Shown: positions 1 to 8,064, counted from the stretch's first letter. The stretch: DNA of 29,856 nucleotides from Alysiella sp. (GCF_030525755.1 NZ_JAUNEC010000019.1:1-29856), one strand, 5' to 3'. The notes: generated from the sequence alone by a model not told the origin. A program made the numbers and translations.

Positions 1-244
1 GTTGGCTAACGTTGGCTGCAATGAGTTTGGATTTATGAGCATCTTGGCGGTAAAGTAGGCTTTGACGAGGTAGATGTTTTTCAATTACGGCTTGTTCTTG
101 GTTGAGAATTTGTACTTGAACAAAATCACCACAAGCATAATCAGTACGTTTGCTGCGTGTCGTGGCATCATAGATATGTTGATTTTCTGTGCGTATTGTG
201 TATCGGCGACCGTAGCTGCTAATGATTTGGGCTGTTTGTAACAT
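1..244 (-). CDS. rsgA: RsgA, ribosome small-subunit-dependent GTPase (N-terminal part)
   Basis: The first 81 codons are present; the gene runs off the left edge. RsgA is a circularly permuted GTPase that acts late in 30S subunit maturation. Only the N-terminal OB-fold part is visible: it starts MLQTAQIISSYGRRYTIRTE, passes a CGDFVQV strand, and ends in the family-typical stretch RQSLLYRQDAHKSKLIAANV, where the linker to the GTPase domain begins (the RS.LYR...K.IAANV pattern). The GTPase motifs lie outside the window, so intactness cannot be judged. The ATG sits 79 bases downstream of the lapB stop on the same strand, with an uptake-sequence hairpin in between, so the gene may have its own promoter. 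Identification rests on the conserved linker region and is fairly firm. Confidence 0.85.
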   Translation of the reverse strand, partial: MLQTAQIISSYGRRYTIRTENQHIYDATTRSKRTDYACGDFVQVQILNQEQAVIEKHLPRQSLLYRQDAHKSKLIAANVSQ

Positions 245-267
245 GATTTAAATGGAAATTAAGATTG

Positions 268-304
268 AGGCTGCCTGAAATTGATTTGGGGTTCCAGGCA
301 GCCT
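268..304. repeat. Inverted pair of DNA uptake sequences between lapB and rsgA
   Basis: AGGCTGCCTG at 268-277 pairs with CAGGCAGCCT at 295-304 around a 17-base loop. The left copy is a full simDUS (AGGCTGCCTGAA). The right copy has CC instead of TT before CAGG, so it is not a perfect simDUS on the other strand, but followed by GAA it reads as AGGCAGCCTGAA, the Kingella-type dialect. It lies just after lapB on the minus strand. There is no clear U-run, so termination would be weak. Confidence 0.6.
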
Positions 305-322
305 GAAAAAGTATAATTAGAT

Positions 323-1507
323 TTAGACTTCAATTTTATTTGGGGTAAAGGTTTCCCATTTATTGCAAGCTGGACAATGCCAGAAGAATACTTGTGATTT
401 GAAATGGCAGTTGCGACAGCGATACATTTGTGATTTTTGTAATTGTCGTGCCAATACACCACGCATCATATCAGCATCAGCTTTCCATTGTGGGTGTAAA
501 TCGGACATTTGTAAGCCCAATAAGCGATACATACCATTTAAATCGGGTTTGATTCGCACAATATCCAATATGATTTGAGTAGCTTTTTCTTCGCCATATA
601 AAAGTAGTGATTTTTCGTAAATGACATTGTGTAAATCCAGTTGTACAAAAGTTTTGGCGTAACCGATAAGTACATTTAAACCATCTTTACTGCGACCTAA
701 TGCATCGTAAGCATCGTATAATTTTTCTCCTACCATGCTTAAATAAGCATGGTTTTGTTTTTCAATGGCGGTATAGGTTTCAATGGCTGCCTGAAAGTTA
801 CCTTGTTTTTGTTTAATGTCGCCCAAAATCATGTTGGCACGGGTGCATTTTCGGTTGGCATTTAAGGCTGCTTGAATGGAGGTGCATGCGGCATCAAAAT
901 TGTTGTGAAACAGATAAGTTTGTGCTATTTCACAATGAAATTGTGCGATTTCAAATTGATAGGTTTGTTCATCGTGTGCCAATAGTTTGGCGGTTGCAAT
1001 GGCTTTTTCCCAATCTCGGTCTTGTTGATAGATGTTGAGTAGAACTTCGTTGGCTTCTTTTGCTAAATTACCATTTTGTAGTTCTAAAAAAATGTGTTCG
1101 GCTCTGTCTACCAAGCCTGCGCTTTGATAGTCTAAACCCAATTCATATAATATTTTGGTGCGTTTTTCACCAACGGTATCGGGTAAATTGAGCAATGTTT
1201 TATGTAGAGAGATGGCTTTGTCGTTTTCGCCACGTTGACGATACAGTTTCCCCAAAGTCAGACTTAATTCATAAGAACTTTCTTGTTGTTCAATGATTTC
1301 GGCTAAATTGCGTGCTGCTTTACTGGTATTTTTGTCTACTAATGCATCTAAGCTGCCATAAAATCCTGTGGGTATGCTTTTAGCATTTTTTAAAACGTGT
1401 TTCATGTCCACGCGTGCTGCATACCAACCCATACCGAAAAAGACAGGCAGCAAAATAATGGGAATGAGTAATAACCAAATGGTTAGGTTTTCCATACTGG
1501 TTTCCAT
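323..1507 (-). CDS. lapB: LapB (YciM), TPR protein controlling LPS synthesis
   Basis: About 394 residues (E. coli LapB has 389). LapB is an inner-membrane-anchored protein facing the cytoplasm; with FtsH it controls LpxC turnover and so balances LPS against phospholipid. Visible parts are an N-terminal membrane anchor (IWLLLIPIILLPVFFGMGWY), a long helical TPR region with repeated A..A...Y/F spacing, and a C-terminal rubredoxin-like zinc knuckle, CRNC followed by CPAC, about 17 residues from the end. The open frame extends further upstream to 1570, but that part overlaps lapA; I chose the ATG at 1507, which starts one base after the lapA stop. An ATG four codons later (1495, with GGAAA five bases before it) is an equally good start. 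It is transcribed with lapA, the usual gene pair. Confidence 0.92.
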   Translation of the reverse strand: METSMENLTIWLLLIPIILLPVFFGMGWYAARVDMKHVLKNAKSIPTGFYGSLDALVDKNTSKAARNLAEIIEQQESSYELSLTLGKLYRQRGENDKAISLHKTLLNLPDTVGEKRTKILYELGLDYQSAGLVDRAEHIFLELQNGNLAKEANEVLLNIYQQDRDWEKAIATAKLLAHDEQTYQFEIAQFHCEIAQTYLFHNNFDAACTSIQAALNANRKCTRANMILGDIKQKQGNFQAAIETYTAIEKQNHAYLSMVGEKLYDAYDALGRSKDGLNVLIGYAKTFVQLDLHNVIYEKSLLLYGEEKATQIILDIVRIKPDLNGMYRLLGLQMSDLHPQWKADADMMRGVLARQLQKSQMYRCRNCHFKSQVFFWHCPACNKWETFTPNKIEV

Positions 1508-1508
1508 T

Positions 1509-1820
1509 TTAAGATTGGGTTTTGTTGTGTTGGTTTGCTTGAATAGGTGCACTGATGTCTTGTGTGCCAAGACGTGCTGATTTATTGACTTCGTTACGCA
1601 AACGGCTGTTTTCGTTGCGTAAACGAATCAAACGACCAAACATGGCAAAAATACCAAAGGCAGCCCCAATGATGAATGCCAAAAATAAGACCACAATCAA
1701 AGGCCATTCCACTTGTTGGCTGGGAAGATAGGAAAATGGGACACGTTGTGTGTTGATGAGTGCCAAAATCAAGAAGAAAATCAAAATGATGAATTTGATT
1801 GCTGTGTAAATGGGTTTCAT
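1509..1820 (-). CDS. lapA: LapA-domain membrane protein (DUF1049/YciS)
   Basis: 103 residues. The N-terminal half has two hydrophobic segments (about residues 7-23 and 40-63), separated by a short loop with NTQRVPFSYLP, which matches the LapA pattern (N...V.F.....E.P). A basic, coiled-coil-like tail follows (RLIRLRNENSRLRNEV). LapA is a small inner-membrane partner of LapB; its exact contribution to LPS assembly is less clear than LapB's. Its stop codon is one base from the likely lapB ATG, so translational coupling is likely. The adjacency to lapB strongly supports the call. Confidence 0.88.
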   Translation of the reverse strand: MKPIYTAIKFIILIFFLILALINTQRVPFSYLPSQQVEWPLIVVLFLAFIIGAAFGIFAMFGRLIRLRNENSRLRNEVNKSARLGTQDISAPIQANQHNKTQS

Positions 1821-1849
1821 GATGGATATTGCCTTTTTGTTGCATAAGT

Positions 1850-1875
1850 GGCTGCCTGAAAAGTTTTAGGCAGCC
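1850..1875 (-). terminator. Uptake-sequence hairpin after fpr
   Basis: GGCTGCCT (1850-1857) pairs with AGGCAGCC (1868-1875); inner AAAA/TTTT can extend the stem around one bulge. It begins 10 bases after the fpr stop on the minus strand. No long U-run follows, so it is a likely but not proven terminator. Confidence 0.5.
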
Positions 1876-1885
1876 TTAATATGGA

Positions 1886-2665
1886 TTATTGTTCTACAAA
1901 TGCGCGTTCAATCAAATAATCGCCGCGCACACCTGTTTTGGGAGAGGCAACCAAGCCAAATTCATTCAAAATGGCGGATGTATCGGCATTCATGGGCATA
2001 CTACCACAGAGCATGGCACGGTCATCTTTGGGATTGATGGGTGGTAAACCAATATCTTCAAAGATTTTTCCTGATTTGAGTAAATCAGTTAAACGACCTT
2101 GATGTTTAAAAGGTTCACGTGACACAACGGGATAGTAAATCAATTTTTCGCGCACCATTTCACCCAAAAATTCGTGATTGGGTAAGTTTTGTGTGAAATG
2201 GTCGTAGTATGCTAAATCGGTTTTATGGCGTACACCGTGAACCAAAATCACTTTTTCAAATTGCTCATAAATATCGGGGTCTTTGGTGACACTCAAAAAT
2301 GGTGCGAGACCTGTTCCTGTTGAAAGCAAATAAAGGTGTTTGCCGCCTTCGTTTAAATCGCTGGCAATCAAGGTACCAGTTGGTTTTTTGCTGATTAAAA
2401 TGTTATCGCCTACTTTTAGGTGTTGTAAACGGCTGGTTAAAGGTCCATTTTGTACTTTGATGCTAAAAAATTCCAAATGTTCTTCCCAGTTGGCACTGGC
2501 AACGCTGTATGCTCGCATCAGGGGTTTGCCATCTACCATTAAACCAATCATGACGAATTGACCGTTTTCAAAGCGTAAACTTTCATCGCGTGTACAGGTA
2601 AATGAAAAATAGGCATCGGTCCAGTGGTGTACCGACAGAACTTTTTGGGTATTGAATGCGGCCAT
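1886..2665 (-). CDS. fpr: Ferredoxin/flavodoxin--NADP+ reductase
   Basis: 259 residues, the usual length for bacterial Fpr. The enzyme moves electrons between NADPH and ferredoxin or flavodoxin through FAD in the cytoplasm, feeding iron-sulfur repair, heme release and oxidative stress defence. The FAD site RAYSVAS is at residues 51-57, the NADP-binding loop STGTGLAPFLS at about 115-125, the VHGVRH strand follows, and CGSMPMN is the conserved late NADP motif. The C-terminus ends in aromatic/acidic FVEQ, close to the family's terminal FVEK. AAGGA lies 7 bases before the ATG. It stands alone between hairpins and is not obviously in an operon with msbA upstream or lapA downstream. Confidence 0.92.
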   Translation of the reverse strand: MAAFNTQKVLSVHHWTDAYFSFTCTRDESLRFENGQFVMIGLMVDGKPLMRAYSVASANWEEHLEFFSIKVQNGPLTSRLQHLKVGDNILISKKPTGTLIASDLNEGGKHLYLLSTGTGLAPFLSVTKDPDIYEQFEKVILVHGVRHKTDLAYYDHFTQNLPNHEFLGEMVREKLIYYPVVSREPFKHQGRLTDLLKSGKIFEDIGLPPINPKDDRAMLCGSMPMNADTSAILNEFGLVASPKTGVRGDYLIERAFVEQ

Positions 2666-2721
2666 TTGGCTTTCCTTGCTAATAAAAATGAAAGGGATTA
2701 GGGGCAGGCTGCCTGAAAGAG

Positions 2722-4461
2722 TTATTCTTTAAATTGTAAGTTATGTAAATCGGCATAACGTCCATGTTTTGAAAGTAATGTTGTGTGTGTACCTTGTTCC
2801 ACAATTTTACCTTCATGCATGACCACAATTTGGTCGGCATTTTCAATGGTAGACAATCTGTGGGCAATGACAATGGTGGTGCGATTTTGCATCAGGTTTT
2901 CCAATGCTGCCTGAACCAGTCTTTCTGACTCATTGTCTAATGCGCTGGTGGCTTCGTCCAAAATCAAAATGGGGGCATTTTTCAATAGGGCCCGGGCGAT
3001 GGCGATGCGTTGGCGTTGTCCGCCCGATAATTTGGCACCGTTTTCGCCGATTTGTGTGTTTAAGCCTTGAGGCAGTTTTTGTATGAACTCCCATGCGTTG
3101 GCAGCTTGTGCGGCAGCGATGATTTCGGCTTCGTTGGCTTTGGATTGTGCGCCATAGGCGATGTTTTCAGCGATGCTGCCATTGAACAATACCACATCTT
3201 GGCTGACAATAGCGATGCGTTCACGCAATGATGCCATGCGGTATTGTTGAATGTCTGTGCCACCGATGCTGATGCTGCCTGAAATGGGGCTGAAAAAACG
3301 TGGCAATAGATTAACCAATGTGGTTTTACCACAGCCTGATGCGCCGACCAATGCGTAAACTTTGCCTTGTGGTACGGTAAAGCTGATGTCATTTAAGCTG
3401 TTGCGTTCTGTGTCTTCATAACGATGTACCACATTGTGAAAAGTAATGTCGCCTGTATTTTCAGGCAGCATTTGCGTACCCCAATCGGGTTCTTCTGGTT
3501 CATCAAGAAAGTCAAAAACACTTTCAGCTGCTGCTAGACCGCGCTGCAAGGAATTGATGACACCTGTTAGGCGTTTGATGGGGTCAAACATCATAATCAT
3601 GGCGGTTAAAAATGACATGAAATCGCCTGCACTGAATGTGCTGTTTTGAGCGCGATGTGCAGCTAAATACAAAATGAGAGACAGGGCGCAGGATACCAGC
3701 AATACTGTAATGGCAGAACTGGCAGAACTGGCAGCGGTTTGTTTGATGCCATTGCGACGGACTTCTTCGGAAAAACGTTTAAAACGGCTGATTTCGCGTT
3801 CTTCGCCACCGTAAATTTTGATGACACGATTGCCATTGACACTTTCAGACAGCGTTTGCAGCATATGACCACCGAGTTTTTGACTTTCGCTGGACAGTTT
3901 GCGTAAGCGTTTGCTGACCAAGCGCACACATAAGCCAACTATGGGTAAGGTTACCAAAGTAATCAGCGTTAATTTCCAATCCAAATAGAATAGGTAAATC
4001 ATGAGAGCAAATACGCTGATGCCATCTTTGAATAAGACAGTGAGTACATTGAAACCTGCATCGGTAATTTGTGCGGCATCGCCTAAAATGCGGTTGATGA
4101 TGCGACCACTGTTGTTGTGCAGATAATAATCATTGGGTAATCTTAAAAGTTTGTTGAACAATTCTTGGCGTAAGGTTTGCACCAAATGTCCTGCAATATA
4201 GCTGTTGGTGTAGGCATTGAGAAAATTGAACACGCCATGTACGATAAATAAACCGACAATCGCCAATGGCAACCACGTTATCATTTCAATGTTTTGCCCT
4301 GTGAAACCTTCGTCAATCAAAGGTTTAATTAAACGCGCAAATAAGGGCATGGTTATCGCCACGACAATCATGGAGATAATGGAAATGCTGAAAATGCCAA
4401 AATAACGGCGTAAATAGCCAAAAAGTCTGCGGTAAAGTATGTTGGCTGGGGTGGTTTGCAT
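2722..4461 (-). CDS. msbA: MsbA, lipid A export ABC transporter (ATP-binding/permease)
   Basis: 579 residues (E. coli MsbA 582). This half-transporter dimerises and flips lipid A-core across the inner membrane. The N-terminal part holds about six membrane segments (first at about residues 20-45). The nucleotide-binding domain has Walker A GASGCGKTT near residue 375, the signature LSGGQRQRIAIARALL, Walker B ILILDEATSALD and the switch AHRLST. The order and the long family-specific match (e.g. FMSFLTAMIMMFDPIKRLT) point to MsbA rather than another lipid exporter. No good ribosome binding site precedes the ATG. It lies downstream of the YfaE-like gene with a 95-base gap, so it may be co-transcribed. 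A 9-base tandem repeat encodes AASSASSA between two membrane segments. Confidence 0.95.
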   Translation of the reverse strand: MQTTPANILYRRLFGYLRRYFGIFSISIISMIVVAITMPLFARLIKPLIDEGFTGQNIEMITWLPLAIVGLFIVHGVFNFLNAYTNSYIAGHLVQTLRQELFNKLLRLPNDYYLHNNSGRIINRILGDAAQITDAGFNVLTVLFKDGISVFALMIYLFYLDWKLTLITLVTLPIVGLCVRLVSKRLRKLSSESQKLGGHMLQTLSESVNGNRVIKIYGGEEREISRFKRFSEEVRRNGIKQTAASSASSAITVLLVSCALSLILYLAAHRAQNSTFSAGDFMSFLTAMIMMFDPIKRLTGVINSLQRGLAAAESVFDFLDEPEEPDWGTQMLPENTGDITFHNVVHRYEDTERNSLNDISFTVPQGKVYALVGASGCGKTTLVNLLPRFFSPISGSISIGGTDIQQYRMASLRERIAIVSQDVVLFNGSIAENIAYGAQSKANEAEIIAAAQAANAWEFIQKLPQGLNTQIGENGAKLSGGQRQRIAIARALLKNAPILILDEATSALDNESERLVQAALENLMQNRTTIVIAHRLSTIENADQIVVMHEGKIVEQGTHTTLLSKHGRYADLHNLQFKE

Positions 4462-4556
4462 GGGATAGATGTATGGAAAATTGAGATGGGGATTGTAAGT
4501 GAAAAACGGTATTCGGGCAATGTAACCTTGTGTGTTGTAGGCTGCTTGAAAGGTGT

Positions 4557-4856
4557 TTATGGGTCGTCATTAAATAGGGGCAATTCTGTATTTTGTTTTG
4601 TGTAACGCATTTTAACTGCAATGGCAATGTCTTCTTTGACACGGCAGCAGCAAGGCAAAATGTCATCGGGCATCAAGAAAGCCATAGGCATTTCATCATA
4701 GCTGACGCTGCCTGAACGTAATTTAACGCGACATGAACCGCAATAACCACTGCGACATTGGTATTCAATTTCGTGTCCTGTGCGTTCCAATGCTTCCAGT
4801 AGTGTTTCATTTTCACGTAAAGGAAAGGTTTTGCTGTCGGTGGTAATGTGTGGCAT
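4557..4856 (-). CDS. yfaE: 2Fe-2S ferredoxin, YfaE-like partner of ribonucleotide reductase
   Basis: 99 residues, a plant-type [2Fe-2S] ferredoxin. The cluster cysteines are visible: C34-x4-C39-x2-C42 in the motif CRSGYCGSC, then C69 in LPCCC. The small size, the position next to nrdB and the short acidic tail match E. coli YfaE, which re-reduces the diferric centre of NrdB so the tyrosyl radical can be rebuilt. The gene lies 68 bases after nrdB on the same strand, and that gap is filled by a strong uptake-sequence hairpin. No clear ribosome binding site is seen. A general ferredoxin role cannot be excluded, but the neighbourhood favours NrdB maintenance. Confidence 0.88.
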   Translation of the reverse strand: MPHITTDSKTFPLRENETLLEALERTGHEIEYQCRSGYCGSCRVKLRSGSVSYDEMPMAFLMPDDILPCCCRVKEDIAIAVKMRYTKQNTELPLFNDDP

Positions 4857-4873
4857 GAGAAATTCAGTTATTG

Positions 4874-4912
4874 AGGCTGCCTGAAAGCGTGAAATCGGTT
4901 TTCAGGCAGCCT
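4874..4912. repeat. Inverted pair of uptake sequences between nrdB and yfaE
   Basis: AGGCTGCCTGAAA (4874-4886) and TTTCAGGCAGCCT (4900-4912) are perfect inverted copies with a 13-base loop. Both arms carry a full 12-base simDUS. On the minus strand it lies 12 bases after the nrdB stop and before yfaE; no U-run follows in that direction, so it could attenuate rather than stop transcription. In the plus direction GTGTTTTT follows it. Confidence 0.75.
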
Positions 4913-4924
4913 GTGTTTTTCAGA

Positions 4925-6079
4925 TTATAACTCAAAATCACCTAAATCATCGGCATTGACTTCGGCATCAATTTGACCAATTAAATAAGATGAGATTTCA
5001 ACTTCTTGGGGCGCAACTTGTACATTGTCGCTGGATAGCCATGCGTTAATCCAAGGAATTGGGTTTTGGTTGGCGTGGGGGAAAGCAGCGGGTAGTCCAA
5101 CTGCAAGCATACGGTGATTGGTAATGTATTCAACGTATTGGCTTAAAATGTCTTTATTTAAACCAATCATGCTACCGTCTTTAAACAAATAAGCTGCCCA
5201 TTCTTTTTCTTGTTCAGCGGCTTTTTGGAATAAAGCAAAACATTCATCGTGCAATTCTTCGGCGATTTGTTTCATTTCGGGGTCGTCTGCACCGCTGCGC
5301 ATGATGTTGAGCATGTGTTGTGTGCTGGTTAAATGCAAGGCTTCATCACGCGCAATCAGTTTAATGATTTTGGCGTTGCCTTCCATTAGTTCACGTTCAG
5401 CAAAGGCAAACGAACAGGCAAAAGAAACGTAAAAACGAATGGCCTCCAACACGTTGACGCACATTAAACATAAATACAGTTTTTTCTTTAGTTCGCGCAA
5501 AGAAATGGTGACAATTTTATTGCCAATTTGATGTCGTCCCTCACCCAGAAGATTGTAGTATTGGGTATATTCAATCAGGTCGTCGTAATAACAGGCAATG
5601 TCTTCGGCGCGTGCGATGATGTACTCATTTTGTACAATGTCGTCAAATACCAAGCTGGGGTCATTTACAATATTGCGAATGATGTGAGTGTAGCTGCGTG
5701 AATGTATGGTTTCGGAGAATGACCATGTTTCAATCCATGTTTCCAATTCAGGAATAGAAACCAAAGGCAGTAGGGCAATATTGGGACTGCGACCTTGAAT
5801 GGAATCCAATAAAGTTTGGTATTTTAAATTACTGATGAAAATGTGTTTTTCATGTTCAGGCAGGTTTGCGTAATCAATACGGTCTCGTGAAACATCAATT
5901 TCTTCAGGTCGCCAAAAAAATGAAAGCTGTTTTTCAATCAGCTTTTCAAAAATTTCATAGCGTTGTTGGTCGTAACGTGCCACATTAACACTTTGACCAA
6001 AAAACATGGGTTCAAGCAAGGCATTATTGGCTTTTTTTGAGAAGGTGCTGTATTGCATCTCCAAATGTTCGCAGGACAT
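4925..6079 (-). CDS. nrdB: Class Ia ribonucleotide reductase, beta subunit
   Basis: About 384 residues from this start. NrdB carries the diiron-tyrosyl radical that NrdA uses to reduce ribonucleoside diphosphates to deoxy forms. Conserved pieces include EPMFFGQSVNVARYDQQ, RRF-type diiron ligands in WSFSETIHSRSY (E, H and the radical Tyr equivalent to E115, H118 and Y122 of E. coli), FAERELMEGN, ARDEALHLTSTQH, and the C-terminal tail FEL that docks on NrdA. The ORF is open to 6127, but homology begins only at MQYSTF (6058). I chose the ATG at 6079 because GAGAGA lies 8 bases before it; 6058 fits family alignment and is the main alternative. No nrdA is in the window; a YfaE-like ferredoxin follows. 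Confidence 0.95.
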   Translation of the reverse strand: MSCEHLEMQYSTFSKKANNALLEPMFFGQSVNVARYDQQRYEIFEKLIEKQLSFFWRPEEIDVSRDRIDYANLPEHEKHIFISNLKYQTLLDSIQGRSPNIALLPLVSIPELETWIETWSFSETIHSRSYTHIIRNIVNDPSLVFDDIVQNEYIIARAEDIACYYDDLIEYTQYYNLLGEGRHQIGNKIVTISLRELKKKLYLCLMCVNVLEAIRFYVSFACSFAFAERELMEGNAKIIKLIARDEALHLTSTQHMLNIMRSGADDPEMKQIAEELHDECFALFQKAAEQEKEWAAYLFKDGSMIGLNKDILSQYVEYITNHRMLAVGLPAAFPHANQNPIPWINAWLSSDNVQVAPQEVEISSYLIGQIDAEVNADDLGDFEL

Positions 6080-6109
6080 GGTTGTATTCTCTCTAAAAAT
6101 GTGTTGCAG

Positions 6110-6115
6110 ATTGTA
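6110..6115 (-). promoter_or_regulatory. Possible -10 element of the nrdB promoter
   Basis: On the minus strand TACAAT (complement of ATTGTA) lies about 30 bases before the nrdB ATG. The best spaced -35 candidate (TGATTT region) is poor. I looked for paired NrdR boxes in 6080-6300 and saw none that I trust. This is an inference from position and one hexamer. Confidence 0.35.
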
Positions 6116-6312
6116 CCGCAAACACATTTTGAAATCATGGTTTAAAAACCTTTAATATTCAGTAAGTATTGTGAGTTGTTTGAAAATTTATTTTTAAACA
6201 ATAGATTATCTTATTAAGAAAATTATTGTTTTCAGGCAGCTTAATTTTCAGGCACTTTTTCTTTTGTGGCATTTACGTTAAAATCACGCATTCCAACACA
6301 GGTTTTTCAATC

Positions 6313-7938
6313 ATGACAAAATTCATTTTCGTAACTGGCGGCGTTGTCTCATCACTTGGTAAAGGCATTGCCGCCGCTTCTATTGCGGCAATTTTGGAAT
6401 CGCGTGGTTTAAACGTAACCATGCTGAAACTTGACCCCTACATCAATGTTGACCCCGGTACCATGAGTCCATTTCAACACGGCGAAGTGTTTGTTACCGA
6501 TGACGGTGCCGAAACCGATTTGGATTTGGGGCATTATGAGCGTTTCATCAACGCCACCTTGTCGCGCAAAAACAGCTTTTCCGCAGGGCAAGTTTACGAA
6601 AACGTGATTGCCAAAGAAAGACGTGGCGATTATTTGGGTGGTACGGTGCAAGTCATTCCGCACATCACAGATGAAATCAAACGCCGCATTCACGATGGCG
6701 CAACGGGCAAAGACGTGGCGATTGTGGAAATTGGCGGCACGGTGGGCGACATTGAATCCTTGCCATTTTTGGAAGCGATTCGCCAAATGCGTTCGCAACT
6801 GGGTCGTGCCAACACGCTGTTTGTGCATTTGAGCTATGTGCCATACATTGCGGCGGCTGGCGAAATCAAAACCAAACCCACGCAACACACCGTAAAAGAA
6901 ATGTTGAGCATTGGCTTGCAACCCGATATCCTCATCTGCCGCATGGACAGATTGCTGCCTGATGATGAACGCCGCAAAATCGCCTTATTTTGCAATGTGG
7001 ACGAACGCGCCGTGGTGGGCAGTTATGACGCAGGCAGCATTTATGAAATCCCCGAAATGCTGCACAATCAAGGCATTGACAACATCATTTGCGAACAATT
7101 GCAACTGAATGTGCAACAAGCCGATTTGACCGCGTGGAAAAAAATCGTTCACGCCATCAACAATCCCAAACACACCGTGAAAATTGCGATGGTCGGCAAA
7201 TATGTGGATTTGACCGAATCGTACAAATCGCTTACCGAAGCCTTGAAACACGCAGGCATTCACACGCAAACCGATGTGAACATTACTTACATTGACAGCG
7301 AAAACATTGAAAAAGACGGTACAGGCTGCCTGAAAGATTTTGACGCGATTCTCGTCCCAGGTGGATTTGGTTCGCGCGGTGTGGAAGGCAAAATTGCGGC
7401 AGCCAAATTCGCGCGTGAAAACAAAGTGCCATACTTGGGCATTTGCTTGGGTATGCAAATTGCGCTGATTGAATACGCGCGCAACAAAGCCAATTTGAGC
7501 AACGCCAATTCCACCGAATTTGATGTGAAAACGCCACACCCTGTTGTTGCCCTGATTGACGAATGGCAAACGGCAGATGGCAGCGTGGAAAAACGCGATG
7601 AAAACGCCGATTTGGGCGGCACCATGCGCTTGGGCGCACAACAGGTGGAGCTGACTGAAAACAGTTTAGCCGCCAAAATTTATGCCGCAACGCAAATCCG
7701 CGAACGCCATCGCCACCGCTATGAAGTGAACAACCATTATCTGCCACAACTGGAACAGGCTGGTTTGAAAATCGGTGGTGTGTCGGTGGGGCGCGAGCGT
7801 TTGGTGGAAACGATTGAAATTCCCGACCACCCTTGGTTTTTCGCTTGCCAATTCCACCCCGAGTTCACGTCCAATCCGCGCGATGGACATCGCTTGTTTG
7901 AGGCGTTTGTGAAAGCGGCTTTGACACACAAAAAATAA
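6313..7938 (+). CDS. pyrG: CTP synthase
   Basis: 541 residues, standard length. PyrG makes CTP from UTP, ATP and glutamine in the cytoplasm. The synthase domain begins MTKFIFVTGGVVSSLGKGI, with LKLDPYINVDPGTMSP and EIGGTVGDIES. The class I glutamine amidotransferase domain holds the oxyanion strand PGGFGSRG, the nucleophile Cys378 in GICLGMQ, and the His/Glu pair in FHPEF. The frame is open upstream to 6226, but the ATG at 6313 is the family start. The gene is notably richer in G+C and C-ending codons than most neighbours. A full simDUS (7323-7334) sits in frame between the two domains, where it encodes GCLKD. It is divergent from nrdB with a 233-base gap. Confidence 0.97.
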   Translation: MTKFIFVTGGVVSSLGKGIAAASIAAILESRGLNVTMLKLDPYINVDPGTMSPFQHGEVFVTDDGAETDLDLGHYERFINATLSRKNSFSAGQVYENVIAKERRGDYLGGTVQVIPHITDEIKRRIHDGATGKDVAIVEIGGTVGDIESLPFLEAIRQMRSQLGRANTLFVHLSYVPYIAAAGEIKTKPTQHTVKEMLSIGLQPDILICRMDRLLPDDERRKIALFCNVDERAVVGSYDAGSIYEIPEMLHNQGIDNIICEQLQLNVQQADLTAWKKIVHAINNPKHTVKIAMVGKYVDLTESYKSLTEALKHAGIHTQTDVNITYIDSENIEKDGTGCLKDFDAILVPGGFGSRGVEGKIAAAKFARENKVPYLGICLGMQIALIEYARNKANLSNANSTEFDVKTPHPVVALIDEWQTADGSVEKRDENADLGGTMRLGAQQVELTENSLAAKIYAATQIRERHRHRYEVNNHYLPQLEQAGLKIGGVSVGRERLVETIEIPDHPWFFACQFHPEFTSNPRDGHRLFEAFVKAALTHKK

Positions 7939-7945
7939 TTTCATT

Positions 7946-8009
7946 TTAGAACCTGTGTTCATAAGATTGATAGAAATCCATCTATCAATCTTATGAACAC
8001 AGGTTCTTA
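7946..8009. mobile_element. 58-bp perfect palindrome flanked by TTA: probable MITE or joined IS ends
   Basis: AGAACCTGTGTTCATAAG... at 7948-7974 is the exact complement of 7981-8007, 27 bases per arm with only AATCCA between them. If the element proper begins at GAACCT, each side is flanked by TTA (7946-7948 and 8007-8009), which would be a 3-base target duplication. IS5-family elements often duplicate TNA. The element lies 9 bases after the pyrG stop and could form a very strong transcript-end hairpin. No transposase is nearby. Classification as a MITE is inference; the palindrome is seen directly. Confidence 0.65.
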
Positions 8010-8047
8010 AAAAATTCAGGCAGTCTGAAATTGCCACACGTTGGGGC

Positions 8048-8064
8048 TTTCAGGCTGCCTGAAA
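8048..8064. repeat. Palindromic uptake sequence readable in two dialects
   Basis: TTTCAGGCTGCCTGAAA is a perfect odd-length palindrome apart from the central T. It contains AGGCTGCCTGAA (simDUS) on the plus strand and AGGCAGCCTGAA (kingDUS) on the minus strand. A near copy, TTCAGGCAGTCTGAA, lies at about 8015-8029. The rest of 8065-8144 has no gene. Confidence 0.65.

Noticed and set aside
4325..4666. 113-residue minus-strand frame overlapping yfaE and msbA
   Set aside because: Out of frame with both well-supported genes; His/Leu/Pro-rich shadow sequence.
6409..7747. Long antisense open frames across pyrG (minus strand)
   Set aside because: They are low-complexity His/Phe/Gln-rich translations explained by the codon use of pyrG; no family resemblance, start site or promoter.
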